5,026 nucleotides of DNA from an uncultured Clostridia bacterium (GTDB lineage: Bacteria > Bacillota > Clostridia > Lachnospirales > Lachnospiraceae). The notes under the pieces were generated by a model, which worked only from the letters and a program-made list of their open reading frames with translations, did not search any database and was not told the DNA's origin. The translations under genes were made by a program, and so were the position numbers. The stretch is taken from NCBI GenBank assembly GCA_947178045.1, contig CAMWWR010000183.1, forward strand, positions 1 to 5,026. The letters run 5' to 3'. This document shows positions 1 to 5,026 of the stretch, piece after piece (position 1 is the first letter of the stretch; each line of letters starts with the position of its first letter).

Positions 1-2752
1 GCCGGTCCGCGTCGTCGATAATCATCGTATTGACATTGGAAATATCGATGCCGGCCTCGATAATGGGCGTCGAACTCAGCACGTCGATCTCCCCGTTAAT
101 AAATTGAAACATGATCTTTTCCAGCTGCCGCTCGCTCATCTGCCCGTGCGCGAACGCCACATTCGCCTCCGGAACAAGCCGCTGCACGGAGGACGCGATC
201 TCGTCGATGCCCATCACGCGGTTGTACACATAATACACCTGTCCACCGCGCGCCAGCTCGCGGTTGATCGCCTCGCGGATCATCTCGTCGTTGTGCTCCA
301 TCACAAAGGTCTGGATCGGCAGGCGGTCCACCGGCGGCTCCTCGAGCACGCTCATATCACGGATTCCGACCAGACTCATGTGCAGTGTCCGCGGGATCGG
401 CGTCGCTGTCAGCGTCAGCACATCGACGTCACCCTTGATCTGCTTGATTCTCTCCTTGTGCGACACGCCGAAGCGCTGCTCCTCGTCGATAATCAGCAGC
501 CCCAGATCCTTGTATTTGATATCCTTCGACAGTATGCGGTGCGTCCCGATCAGGATGTCCACCTCTCCCCTGGCCAGCCCTGCAAGGACTTTTTTCTGCT
601 CCGCCGGCGTGCGGAACCGTGAGAGCATCTCGATGTTCACGGCAAAATCCTTCATGCGCTGCGTGAAGGTGTTGTAATGCTGCTGCGCGAGGATGGTCGT
701 CGGCACGAGGAACACGACCTGCTTTTTGTCCAGCACCGCCTTGAACGCCGCCCGGATGGCGATCTCCGTCTTGCCGTAGCCCACGTCGCCGCAGACAAGC
801 CGGTCCATAATGCGCGTACTCTCCATATCGCGCTTTGTCTCCTCGATGGCGCGCAGCTGGTCGTCCGTCTCCTCGTACGGAAACAGCTCCTCAAACTCCC
901 GCTGCCATGTGTCGTCCGCAGAAAACGCATAGCCCTTTTTCGACTGGCGCAGCGCGTACAGCTCAACCAGCTCGTTCGCGATATCTTTCACGGCGCTGCG
1001 CGCGCGCGCCTTCGTCGTCTTCCACTCGGACGAATTCAGCTTGTTGAGCTTCGGCTTGCGCGCGTCCGCGCCCGCGTACTTCTGGATCACGTCGAGCCCC
1101 GTCGCCGGGATATAGAGCGTTCCGCCCGCGGCATACTCGATCTTGATATAATCCTTCGTCACCTTATCGACGGTAATCTTCTCGATTCCGCGGTAAATGC
1201 CGAGGCCGTGATTTTCATGGACGACATAATCGCCGATGTTCAGATCGGAAAAGCTCGATATTTTGCTGCCCTCGTATGCCTTGACCTTTTTCCTCTTCGC
1301 CTTTTTTGTCTCGCCGAAAATATCGCTCTCCGAAATAATGACAAATTTGAGAAGCGGATACTCAAAGCCGCGGTGCACATTCCCCTGGGTCACCAGAATT
1401 TCCCCGTTCTGGACAATGCGGTCGCGGTCGTCGGTGAAAAACGCCGTGAGCTCATTGTCCCGCAGATCATCCGCAAGCCGCTCGGCGCGCGTTCTTGAGC
1501 CCGTCAGCAGGATCACGCGGTAACCGCTTTTCTTCCACGCCTTCAAATCCTTGACAAGGATCTCGAAATTATTGTTGTAGGGGTTCACCGACCGCACGGT
1601 CAGACTGTATCTGCTTTTTACCGTCAGCTTCTCCAGCTTCTGCTCCAGCATCGTGAGCAGCACGGCATTGGCGTTCAGCACGCCGGCCAGCAGCGTGCGG
1701 TAATCAAAAATCACATCCAGCTGTCCCGGCAGGATATAGCCCTTCTCGAGCCGCCCGGTCATGCTCTCGGAAAATTCGGTCATGACCGCCTCGCCCTTTT
1801 CCATAATGCGCGCCGGTTCGTCCAGATAGATCACGGCGTCCTCGCCGCAGAAATAATCAAAAAACGATACCGTGCGGTCAAAAAAGTAATTTACATAGCT
1901 GTCCAGTCCGACGCTGCCCTGGCAGTATTCCAGATTTTCCTGAAACTCCCCCACAGCCTTGCGCAGGCGCGCCGCCTCCTCCGTTTTCATTTCCTTCCGC
2001 AGCGCTCCGGCGGTGCTCTCCAGCTCCCGCTCGATCGCCGCGAGGCCCTTCGCCTTCGCCTCCTCCGTCAGAATAAACTCCGAGGCGGGATAGATCCGAA
2101 GCTCCTCCAGATTTTCGATCGAGCGCTGGCTCGCCGCATCGAACGAGCGGATGGAATCAATCTCGTCGCCCCACAGCTCGATGCGCACGGGCGCTTCCTC
2201 CGTCAGCGGAAAAATGTCGATGATGCCGCCGCGCACGGCAAATTCCCCGGCGCTCTCCACCTGCGCCTGCCGCTCGTAGCCCAGCCGCACCAGCTGCTTC
2301 TGCAGCTCCTCCAGGTCGAGCCGCCCGGAATTTCTGATGTGCACGCAGTTTTCCTGCAGATATTCCAGCGGCAGTACCTTATCCATGCCGCCGTCGATCG
2401 TCGCGATCACCGTGACTGGCCGTCCCTCCATCAATCTGCGCAGAATCCGCAGCCGTTCCCGCACAATGGCGTTGCCGTGGATATCCGCCGAAAAGAAAAT
2501 AATATCCTTGGCCGGATACAGATATACCTCGCGGTCGTACAGCTTGCAGTCCTCATAAATTTCCTTTGCCTTCAGGTCATTGTGCGTGATGATCAGCTTT
2601 CGTGAAATTCCCTCGGCGGCTGCATACATCAGATGGCATTTCTGTGAATCGATGCAGCCCAGGACCTGCACCGGCAGCTTTTTCTTCTGAATCGCGCTCC
2701 TCAGCTCCCGGAACTCCTCATAGCCGTACAGCGGCTGATAAAATGTCTGCAT
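1..2752 (-). CDS. mfd: Transcription-repair coupling factor Mfd (5' part; C-terminus beyond window)
   Basis: Mfd is a cytoplasmic ATP-dependent DNA translocase that pushes or removes RNA polymerase stalled at lesions and recruits UvrA/UvrB. I read 917 codons from ATG 2750-2752 to the window edge without a stop; full-length family members are about 1,150-1,180 residues, so roughly 250 are missing. Order of domains: UvrB-like N-terminal region (RGGIIDIFPL, then IYPASEF near residue 220), CarD-like RNA polymerase-interacting domain (IGDYVVHENHGLG, about 505-520), then the SF2 translocase with Walker A GDVGYGKTE (655-663, Lys661), DEEQ box (756-759), TATPIPRTL (from 782) and GHGQM-type motif AHGQMSERQ. 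Motif V reads SSTPIIEAGID, with Pro896 where Thr is usual. The QxxGRxGR motif and the UvrA-masking C-terminal domain lie outside. The start is fixed by AGGAGG five bases upstream. It follows pth by 9 bases and is probably cotranscribed with it. Confidence 0.97.
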   Translation of the reverse strand, partial: MQTFYQPLYGYEEFRELRSAIQKKKLPVQVLGCIDSQKCHLMYAAAEGISRKLIITHNDLKAKEIYEDCKLYDREVYLYPAKDIIFFSADIHGNAIVRERLRILRRLMEGRPVTVIATIDGGMDKVLPLEYLQENCVHIRNSGRLDLEELQKQLVRLGYERQAQVESAGEFAVRGGIIDIFPLTEEAPVRIELWGDEIDSIRSFDAASQRSIENLEELRIYPASEFILTEEAKAKGLAAIERELESTAGALRKEMKTEEAARLRKAVGEFQENLEYCQGSVGLDSYVNYFFDRTVSFFDYFCGEDAVIYLDEPARIMEKGEAVMTEFSESMTGRLEKGYILPGQLDVIFDYRTLLAGVLNANAVLLTMLEQKLEKLTVKSRYSLTVRSVNPYNNNFEILVKDLKAWKKSGYRVILLTGSRTRAERLADDLRDNELTAFFTDDRDRIVQNGEILVTQGNVHRGFEYPLLKFVIISESDIFGETKKAKRKKVKAYEGSKISSFSDLNIGDYVVHENHGLGIYRGIEKITVDKVTKDYIKIEYAAGGTLYIPATGLDVIQKYAGADARKPKLNKLNSSEWKTTKARARSAVKDIANELVELYALRQSKKGYAFSADDTWQREFEELFPYEETDDQLRAIEETKRDMESTRIMDRLVCGDVGYGKTEIAIRAAFKAVLDKKQVVFLVPTTILAQQHYNTFTQRMKDFAVNIEMLSRFRTPAEQKKVLAGLARGEVDILIGTHRILSKDIKYKDLGLLIIDEEQRFGVSHKERIKQIKGDVDVLTLTATPIPRTLHMSLVGIRDMSVLEEPPVDRLPIQTFVMEHNDEMIREAINRELARGGQVYYVYNRVMGIDEIASSVQRLVPEANVAFAHGQMSERQLEKIMFQFINGEIDVLSSTPIIEAGIDISNVNTMIIDDADR

Positions 2753-2757
2753 AGAAT

Positions 2758-2763
2758 CCTCCT
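2758..2763 (-). promoter_or_regulatory. mfd ribosome binding site overlapping the pth stop codon
   Basis: On the minus strand a perfect AGGAGG lies five bases before the mfd ATG. Two of its bases also belong to the TAG stop of pth (2762-2764), giving TAGGAGG. A ribosome terminating on pth therefore covers the mfd start, which suggests translational coupling. It also decides the mfd start codon. Confidence 0.85.
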
Positions 2764-3328
2764 ACCGCTTTCGGTTGAACTCGTTCATCGCCGCATCGAC
2801 ACCATCCGTGATAATCCGTTCGCACGCCTTTGACGCTCTGGCAAGCGCCTCGCGGATCTGCTCGTTCTCCTCGTTCGAGAACCGGCCGAGGACATAATCC
2901 GCCAGATCCCAGCCCTCCGGCTTGTCGCCGACGCCGATGCGGATGCGCGCAAATTCTTCTGTGCCGAGATGCTCGATAATACTCTTGATCCCCTTGTGCC
3001 CGCCTGCGCTGCCCTTCGGGCGCACGCGCAGCTGCCCGACGTCGAGGCTGATGTCGTCGTAAATCACGATAATGTCCTCATTGGTCACCTTATAATAATC
3101 CACAAGCGCGCGCACGCTCTCGCCGCTCAGGTTCATATAGGTCTGCGGCTGTGCCAGAAGCACCCTCTCACCCGCGATCCGCCCCCGGCCGCACAGCGCC
3201 TTATGCTCCCTGGAGTCAAGACGGATATCGTAGTCGTCGCAGATTCTCGTCACCGCATCAAAACCGATATTACGTCTGGTTGCCTGATATTCTCTGGTCG
3301 GATTTCCCAGTCCGATAATTATTTTCAT
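2762..3328 (-). CDS. pth: Peptidyl-tRNA hydrolase (Pth), with Arg in place of the catalytic His
   Basis: Pth cleaves the ester bond of peptidyl-tRNAs dropped by ribosomes and returns free tRNA. The protein is 188 residues, normal for bacterial Pth1. Family signatures seen: IIGLGNPTREY (Asn9, Tyr14), QTYMNLSGES (Met65, Asn66), VIYDDISLDVG (Asp92, matching E. coli Asp93), GSAGGHKGIKSI, and RIRIGVG. The usual TRHNxGF reads TRRNIGF: residue 19, equivalent to catalytic His20 of E. coli, is Arg (codon CGT, plus-strand 3272-3274). The Asn of GGHNG is Lys112. The frame is intact, so this is not simple decay. The start at ATG 3326-3328 gives the normal N-terminus and has AGAGAGG nine bases upstream; a start 23 codons earlier has no family support. 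Gene identity is certain; activity is uncertain because of Arg19. Confidence 0.96.
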   Translation of the reverse strand: MKIIIGLGNPTREYQATRRNIGFDAVTRICDDYDIRLDSREHKALCGRGRIAGERVLLAQPQTYMNLSGESVRALVDYYKVTNEDIIVIYDDISLDVGQLRVRPKGSAGGHKGIKSIIEHLGTEEFARIRIGVGDKPEGWDLADYVLGRFSNEENEQIREALARASKACERIITDGVDAAMNEFNRKR

Positions 3329-3337
3329 TCGCCGTAT

Positions 3338-3344
3338 CCTCTCT
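3338..3344 (-). promoter_or_regulatory. pth ribosome binding site
   Basis: AGAGAGG on the minus strand, nine bases before ATG 3328, supports this start over the upstream in-frame ATG at 3397. The site directly follows a stable hairpin (3345-3360) with no spacer, so ribosome access could be affected by that structure. Confidence 0.7.
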
Positions 3345-3360
3345 GCCCGCCGCAGCGGGC
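3345..3360 (-). promoter_or_regulatory. GC hairpin with UGCG tetraloop in the pth leader
   Basis: In the minus-strand transcript GCCCGC pairs perfectly with GCGGGC around a four-base UGCG loop closed by a C-G pair. C(UNCG)G tetraloops are known to be unusually stable. The hairpin ends exactly where the pth Shine-Dalgarno begins. No T-run follows, so it is not an intrinsic terminator. A role in translation initiation or in mRNA stability is inference. Confidence 0.55.
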
Positions 3361-3402
3361 GCAAAATTTGCCTGTCCCTCGTCTTTTCTGTACGCACAAA
3401 CG

Positions 3403-3441
3403 CCGCAGAGCGTCCTCCCCGTGGGGGTGGACGGCCTGCGG
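3403..3441 (-). promoter_or_regulatory. Long imperfect hairpin near the 5' end of the pth leader
   Basis: Three stacked stems are visible: 3403-3408 with 3436-3441 (6 pairs), 3411-3415 with 3429-3433 (5 pairs) and 3417-3420 with 3424-3427 (4 pairs), separated by a 2x2 internal loop and a single mismatch, with a 3-base apical loop. It begins roughly 15 bases after the predicted transcription start. On the minus strand no proper T-run follows. On the plus strand a T-rich stretch (3445-3452) follows, so it would resemble a terminator for plus-strand transcription, but no plus-strand gene is seen. Confidence 0.5.
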
Positions 3442-3463
3442 TAGTTGTTTTTCCCGGGTTTTA

Positions 3464-3492
3464 AGGATAGCACGAAACGGGGATTCTGTCAA
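3464..3492 (-). promoter_or_regulatory. Sigma-A-type promoter for pth-mfd
   Basis: Minus strand: perfect -35 TTGACA (3487-3492), a 17-base spacer, and -10 TATCCT (3464-3469, 4 of 6 to consensus) preceded by TGc, an extended -10. Transcription would start near 3457-3459 and give a leader of about 130 bases before the pth ATG. It lies in the gap after the acetyltransferase gene, so pth-mfd probably form their own transcription unit. Confidence 0.72.
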
Positions 3493-3561
3493 TCCTGCGG
3501 AGGGCTTTTCCATCACTGCATTTTGGGATGCGATTTTAAAATTTTTTTGCTAACAATACGT

Positions 3562-4038
3562 TTATTCATTTCCCATTTTTACATAGATATAAAGCCCATT
3601 CGAGGCTTTTTTATCCGTTTTTCTGTAACCACATTTTTCCCAGAAAGCACCGGCTGGTAGGTATACCGACACATAAAAATTTTTAACATCCGCTTCTCTC
3701 ATTCGCTCCTCTGTCGCTTCAACGGCACAACGTCCCATGCCCTGAGCGCGACAGGAGGGGCAAATCCCTATTTCCAAAAACGTTCCAAAGCCTGGAATCT
3801 CGCTATAATCACTCCCCGGCGTATCGATCATCCATAAGACAAAACCTGCTAATACATCATCCTGATACAGAAAACAACCCCTGATCTGATTTTCAACCAC
3901 TAAAGAAAACAGGTGTTTTATGAACTCATCCAACACGGATTGCTCTGTATCAGCATCTTCTCCCTCCCGATAGTAATCGGTTAGCAGCTTTAAAAATTCA
4001 GCATAATCGCTTTTTTCAATATTTCTATAATCAATCAC
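3562..4038 (-). CDS. GNAT-family N-acetyltransferase
   Basis: GNAT enzymes move an acetyl group from acetyl-CoA to an amine; the substrate here cannot be told. The protein is 158 residues from GTG 4036-4038, a usual single-domain length. Motif A is clear: FLEIGICPSCRAQGMG (about 88-102), a beta strand followed by the R-x-Q-G-x-G pyrophosphate-binding loop and a helix. Motif B follows: FYVSVYLPAGAFWEKCGYRK (about 121-140), with the Tyr typical after the FWEKCG turn. I prefer GTG 4038 because it gives the common MIDYRNIE beginning and has GAGGG eight bases upstream; GTG 4051-4053 would add five residues. The gene overlaps the dehydrogenase by 8 bases and is probably cotranslated. Its GC is low for the window (hand count 23/60 at 3901-3960 against 39/60 at 4441-4500), hinting at separate origin. 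Confidence 0.88.
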   Translation of the reverse strand: MIDYRNIEKSDYAEFLKLLTDYYREGEDADTEQSVLDEFIKHLFSLVVENQIRGCFLYQDDVLAGFVLWMIDTPGSDYSEIPGFGTFLEIGICPSCRAQGMGRCAVEATEERMREADVKNFYVSVYLPAGAFWEKCGYRKTDKKASNGLYIYVKMGNE

Positions 4039-4834
4039 GGACTTTTCCCTCACGCGATGTTCCGCCTTTTTTCACCAGCTTCCTCCTCTGCTGCCGTCCC
4101 GCGACCACCACAACGGCCTGCTGCGGAAGCAGACGCCCGAGCGTCACTCCCAGCCGGATCTTCAGCGACGGCACAATCACGGTCTTCCGCTTGTGAAACA
4201 TCTGATTGAGGGCGTACCCGGCGCAATAGCCCGGGCGGATTCCCTTCAGAGCAAATTCCACGTTCGCCACCGCGTTAAATTCGGTGTCGACCGGCCCCGG
4301 ACAGAGGCAGCCGACATAGACCGGACTTTTCTCCTCGGCCAGCTCTCGCGCCACCGCCCTTGTCAGGCTTGCCACGAAGGCCTTCGTCGCATAGTAGCAC
4401 GCCATGTAAGGCCCCGCCGGAAGAAGGCCCGCGGAGGACGCCACATTGAGCAGCCAGCCTCTGCCCTGCGCGCGAAACCGCTGCACCATGCGCTTGGTCA
4501 GCAGGTAAGCTGCCGCCGCGTTCAGCCGCAGCATATCGAGCTCCTTTTCCGTGTCCGTCTTCGCAAATCTGCCGCATTCGCCGAAGCCCGCGTTATTGAT
4601 GAACACCTCCACGTCCAGCGCCTGCAGCTGCTCGCAGAGCCGCTCGCATTCCGACCGCTGCGTCAGATCCGCCGCAAAAACCTCACATTCTGTTTTCAGC
4701 GATCCGGCCAGCTTCTTCAGCCGTTCCTCCCTCCGCGCCACGAGCACAAGCGCGTAGCCACGCGCCGCAAGCCTTTTTGCAAATTCCCTCCCGATTCCGG
4801 AGCTCGCCCCCGTGATCACCGCATATTTTTTCAT
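4031..4834 (-). CDS. Short-chain dehydrogenase/reductase (classical SDR, DltE-like)
   Basis: A predicted NAD(P)-dependent oxidoreductase of 267 residues with a Rossmann fold, acting in the cytoplasm on an unknown carbonyl or alcohol substrate. All classical SDR marks are present: TGASSGIG cofactor loop (8-15), an Arg-Arg pair after the second strand (34-35) that suggests NADP(H), AADL (54-57), NNAG (80-83), active-site Asn105, catalytic Ser134, Tyr147 and Lys151 (spacing Ser-13-Tyr and YxxxK), and CPGPVDTEF (178-186). A moderately hydrophobic C-terminal stretch (about 219-245) ends in a basic tail, as in the COG0300 group. ATG 4832-4834 is chosen because AGGGAGG lies six bases upstream and the N-terminus matches the family; an in-frame ATG at 4882 adds 16 residues without a family counterpart. 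Codons 32-49 are duplicated upstream at the window edge. Confidence 0.94.
   Translation of the reverse strand: MKKYAVITGASSGIGREFAKRLAARGYALVLVARREERLKKLAGSLKTECEVFAADLTQRSECERLCEQLQALDVEVFINNAGFGECGRFAKTDTEKELDMLRLNAAAAYLLTKRMVQRFRAQGRGWLLNVASSAGLLPAGPYMACYYATKAFVASLTRAVARELAEEKSPVYVGCLCPGPVDTEFNAVANVEFALKGIRPGYCAGYALNQMFHKRKTVIVPSLKIRLGVTLGRLLPQQAVVVVAGRQQRRKLVKKGGTSREGKVRD
4683..4742. repeat. Direct repeat, copy inside the dehydrogenase gene
   Basis: This 60-base segment matches 4967-5026 at 59 of 60 positions, at an offset of 284 bases. The only difference is A at 4687 against T at 4971. It encodes about residues 31-50 of the dehydrogenase. The match from 4688 to 4742 (55 bases) is exact. 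Confidence 0.9.
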
Positions 4835-4840
4835 AGTCCG

Positions 4841-4847
4841 CCTCCCT
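4841..4847 (-). promoter_or_regulatory. Dehydrogenase ribosome binding site
   Basis: AGGGAGG on the minus strand with a six-base spacer to ATG 4834. It decides between this start and the in-frame ATG 16 codons earlier. No convincing -35/-10 pair is seen between here and the window edge. Confidence 0.75.
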
Positions 4848-4890
4848 TTCTGATTTTGGTTTCTTTGCTTCTGCCTGCACATACGCAGGA

Positions 4891-5025
4891 TTATTCCACC
4901 AATGTGCGCTCCGTATTCCTCGGTTCCTCCAATGATTCTTCCGATCGTTCCTGCAACTTCGCACCTTCACTTTCTGTTTTCAGCGATCCGGCCAGCTTCT
5001 TCAGCCGTTCCTCCCTCCGCGCCAC
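4891..5025 (-). pseudogene. Tail of a truncated upstream copy of the dehydrogenase (partial)
   Basis: On the minus strand a reading frame enters from the window edge and runs 44 codons to TAA (4891-4893). Its first 18 residues, VARREERLKK then LAGSLKTE, are identical to residues 32-49 of the downstream dehydrogenase. The last 26 residues (SEGAKLQERS onward, ending TLVE) are charged and unlike any SDR segment, so the Rossmann fold would be cut off before the NNAG and catalytic motifs. If it begins like the intact gene it would encode only about 75 residues. The simplest reading is a broken duplicate formed when a 5' piece of the gene was copied ahead of itself. It could also be an assembly effect at a contig end, or the end of an unrelated gene that captured this segment. 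Confidence 0.4.
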
Positions 5026-5026
5026 G
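4967..5026. repeat. Direct repeat, copy at the window edge
   Basis: Second copy of 4683-4742 in the same orientation, exact for its last 55 bases up to the end of the window. The true outer boundary cannot be seen because the window stops inside the match. To its left (below 4967) the two loci diverge at once. Confidence 0.9.

Larger units (their letters stand above)
3329..3561. other. Intergenic region between acetyltransferase gene and pth
   Basis: A 233-base non-coding gap. The half next to the acetyltransferase stop (about 3493-3561) is AT-rich, with runs such as an ATTTTAAAAT palindrome near 3534-3548. I see no GC stem plus T-run there on the minus strand, so no terminator for the dehydrogenase-acetyltransferase pair can be supported and read-through into pth is possible. 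The other half holds the promoter, the two leader hairpins and the pth ribosome binding site listed separately. Confidence 0.7.
4835..5026. other. Upstream region of the dehydrogenase gene
   Basis: Apart from the ribosome binding site and the truncated duplicate, 4848-4966 contains no supported promoter or RNA. A small inverted repeat (4874-4878 with 4885-4889, 5 pairs, 6-base loop) lies just after the TAA of the truncated frame, but no T-run follows it on the minus strand. The dehydrogenase frame itself stays open upstream to a TGA just before 4966, without a usual start codon before ATG 4882. Confidence 0.5.

Noticed and set aside
104..622. 172-codon open frame on the plus strand
   Set aside because: Also antisense and in register with mfd, covering its conserved translocase motifs; no independent coding sign or ribosome binding site.
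677..1498. 273-codon open frame on the plus strand
   Set aside because: It lies entirely antisense to mfd in exact codon register, a common effect of GC-rich third positions. The translation is Arg/Leu/His-rich and shows no domain, and mfd is certain on the other strand.
2969..3553. 194-codon open frame on the plus strand
   Set aside because: Antisense to pth and its leader, running through the promoter and both hairpins; no family resemblance.
3329..3561. Possible tRNA, T-box or known riboswitch in the gap before pth
   Set aside because: No tRNA-like arms, T-box core or recognisable riboswitch motif could be found; only the two simple hairpins are supported.
3591..3612. Terminator-like hairpin on the plus strand (AAAGCC, 7-base loop, GGCTTT, T-run)
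   Set aside because: It lies inside the acetyltransferase coding sequence on the opposite strand, no plus-strand gene precedes it, and on the minus strand no T-run follows the stem. Probably chance.
4874..4889. Small hairpin (CCTGC/GCAGG) after the TAA of the truncated duplicate
   Set aside because: Only five pairs and no T-run on the minus strand, so a terminator is not supported.
1..5026. CRISPR array, insertion sequence, phage or defence genes
   Set aside because: No regularly spaced repeats, no terminal inverted repeats with a transposase, and every substantial minus-strand frame is accounted for by Mfd, Pth, GNAT or SDR. The single 60-base direct repeat pair is coding sequence of the dehydrogenase, not a mobile element end.

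Overview
The window looks like chromosomal DNA of a fairly GC-rich member of the Clostridia, most likely Lachnospiraceae. This is inferred from the wording of the Pth and Mfd proteins and from pth sitting directly upstream of mfd. Without a database search the family assignment is an inference. All supported genes lie on the minus strand, so transcription runs from high to low coordinates.

Reading in the direction of transcription: (1) 4835-5026 holds the leader of a short-chain dehydrogenase gene and, at the window edge, a 60-base near-perfect copy of part of that gene (59/60 identical). The copy reads as the tail of a truncated upstream duplicate. (2) 4031-4834 is a complete classical short-chain dehydrogenase/reductase. 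(3) 3562-4038 is a GNAT acetyltransferase that overlaps the dehydrogenase by 8 bases and is visibly poorer in GC. (4) 3329-3561 is non-coding. It carries a good sigma-A-type promoter (TTGACA, 17 bases, TGc-TATCCT) and two hairpins in the inferred pth leader, one of them a C(UGCG)G tetraloop hairpin directly against the pth ribosome binding site. (5) 2762-3328 is peptidyl-tRNA hydrolase. (6) 1-2752 is the first 917 codons of mfd, the transcription-repair coupling factor; its end lies outside the window.

pth and mfd form a tight housekeeping unit: the mfd Shine-Dalgarno overlaps the pth stop codon. One protein recycles peptidyl-tRNA from aborted translation, the other clears stalled RNA polymerase and recruits excision repair. 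The dehydrogenase and acetyltransferase form a separate accessory pair with no inferable substrate.

No undescribed multi-gene system is visible. The points most worth checking are the replacement of the catalytic histidine of Pth by arginine, the structured pth leader, the duplicated dehydrogenase segment (whose exact part is 55 bases and stops at the window edge, so an assembly effect must be excluded), and the low-GC acetyltransferase.
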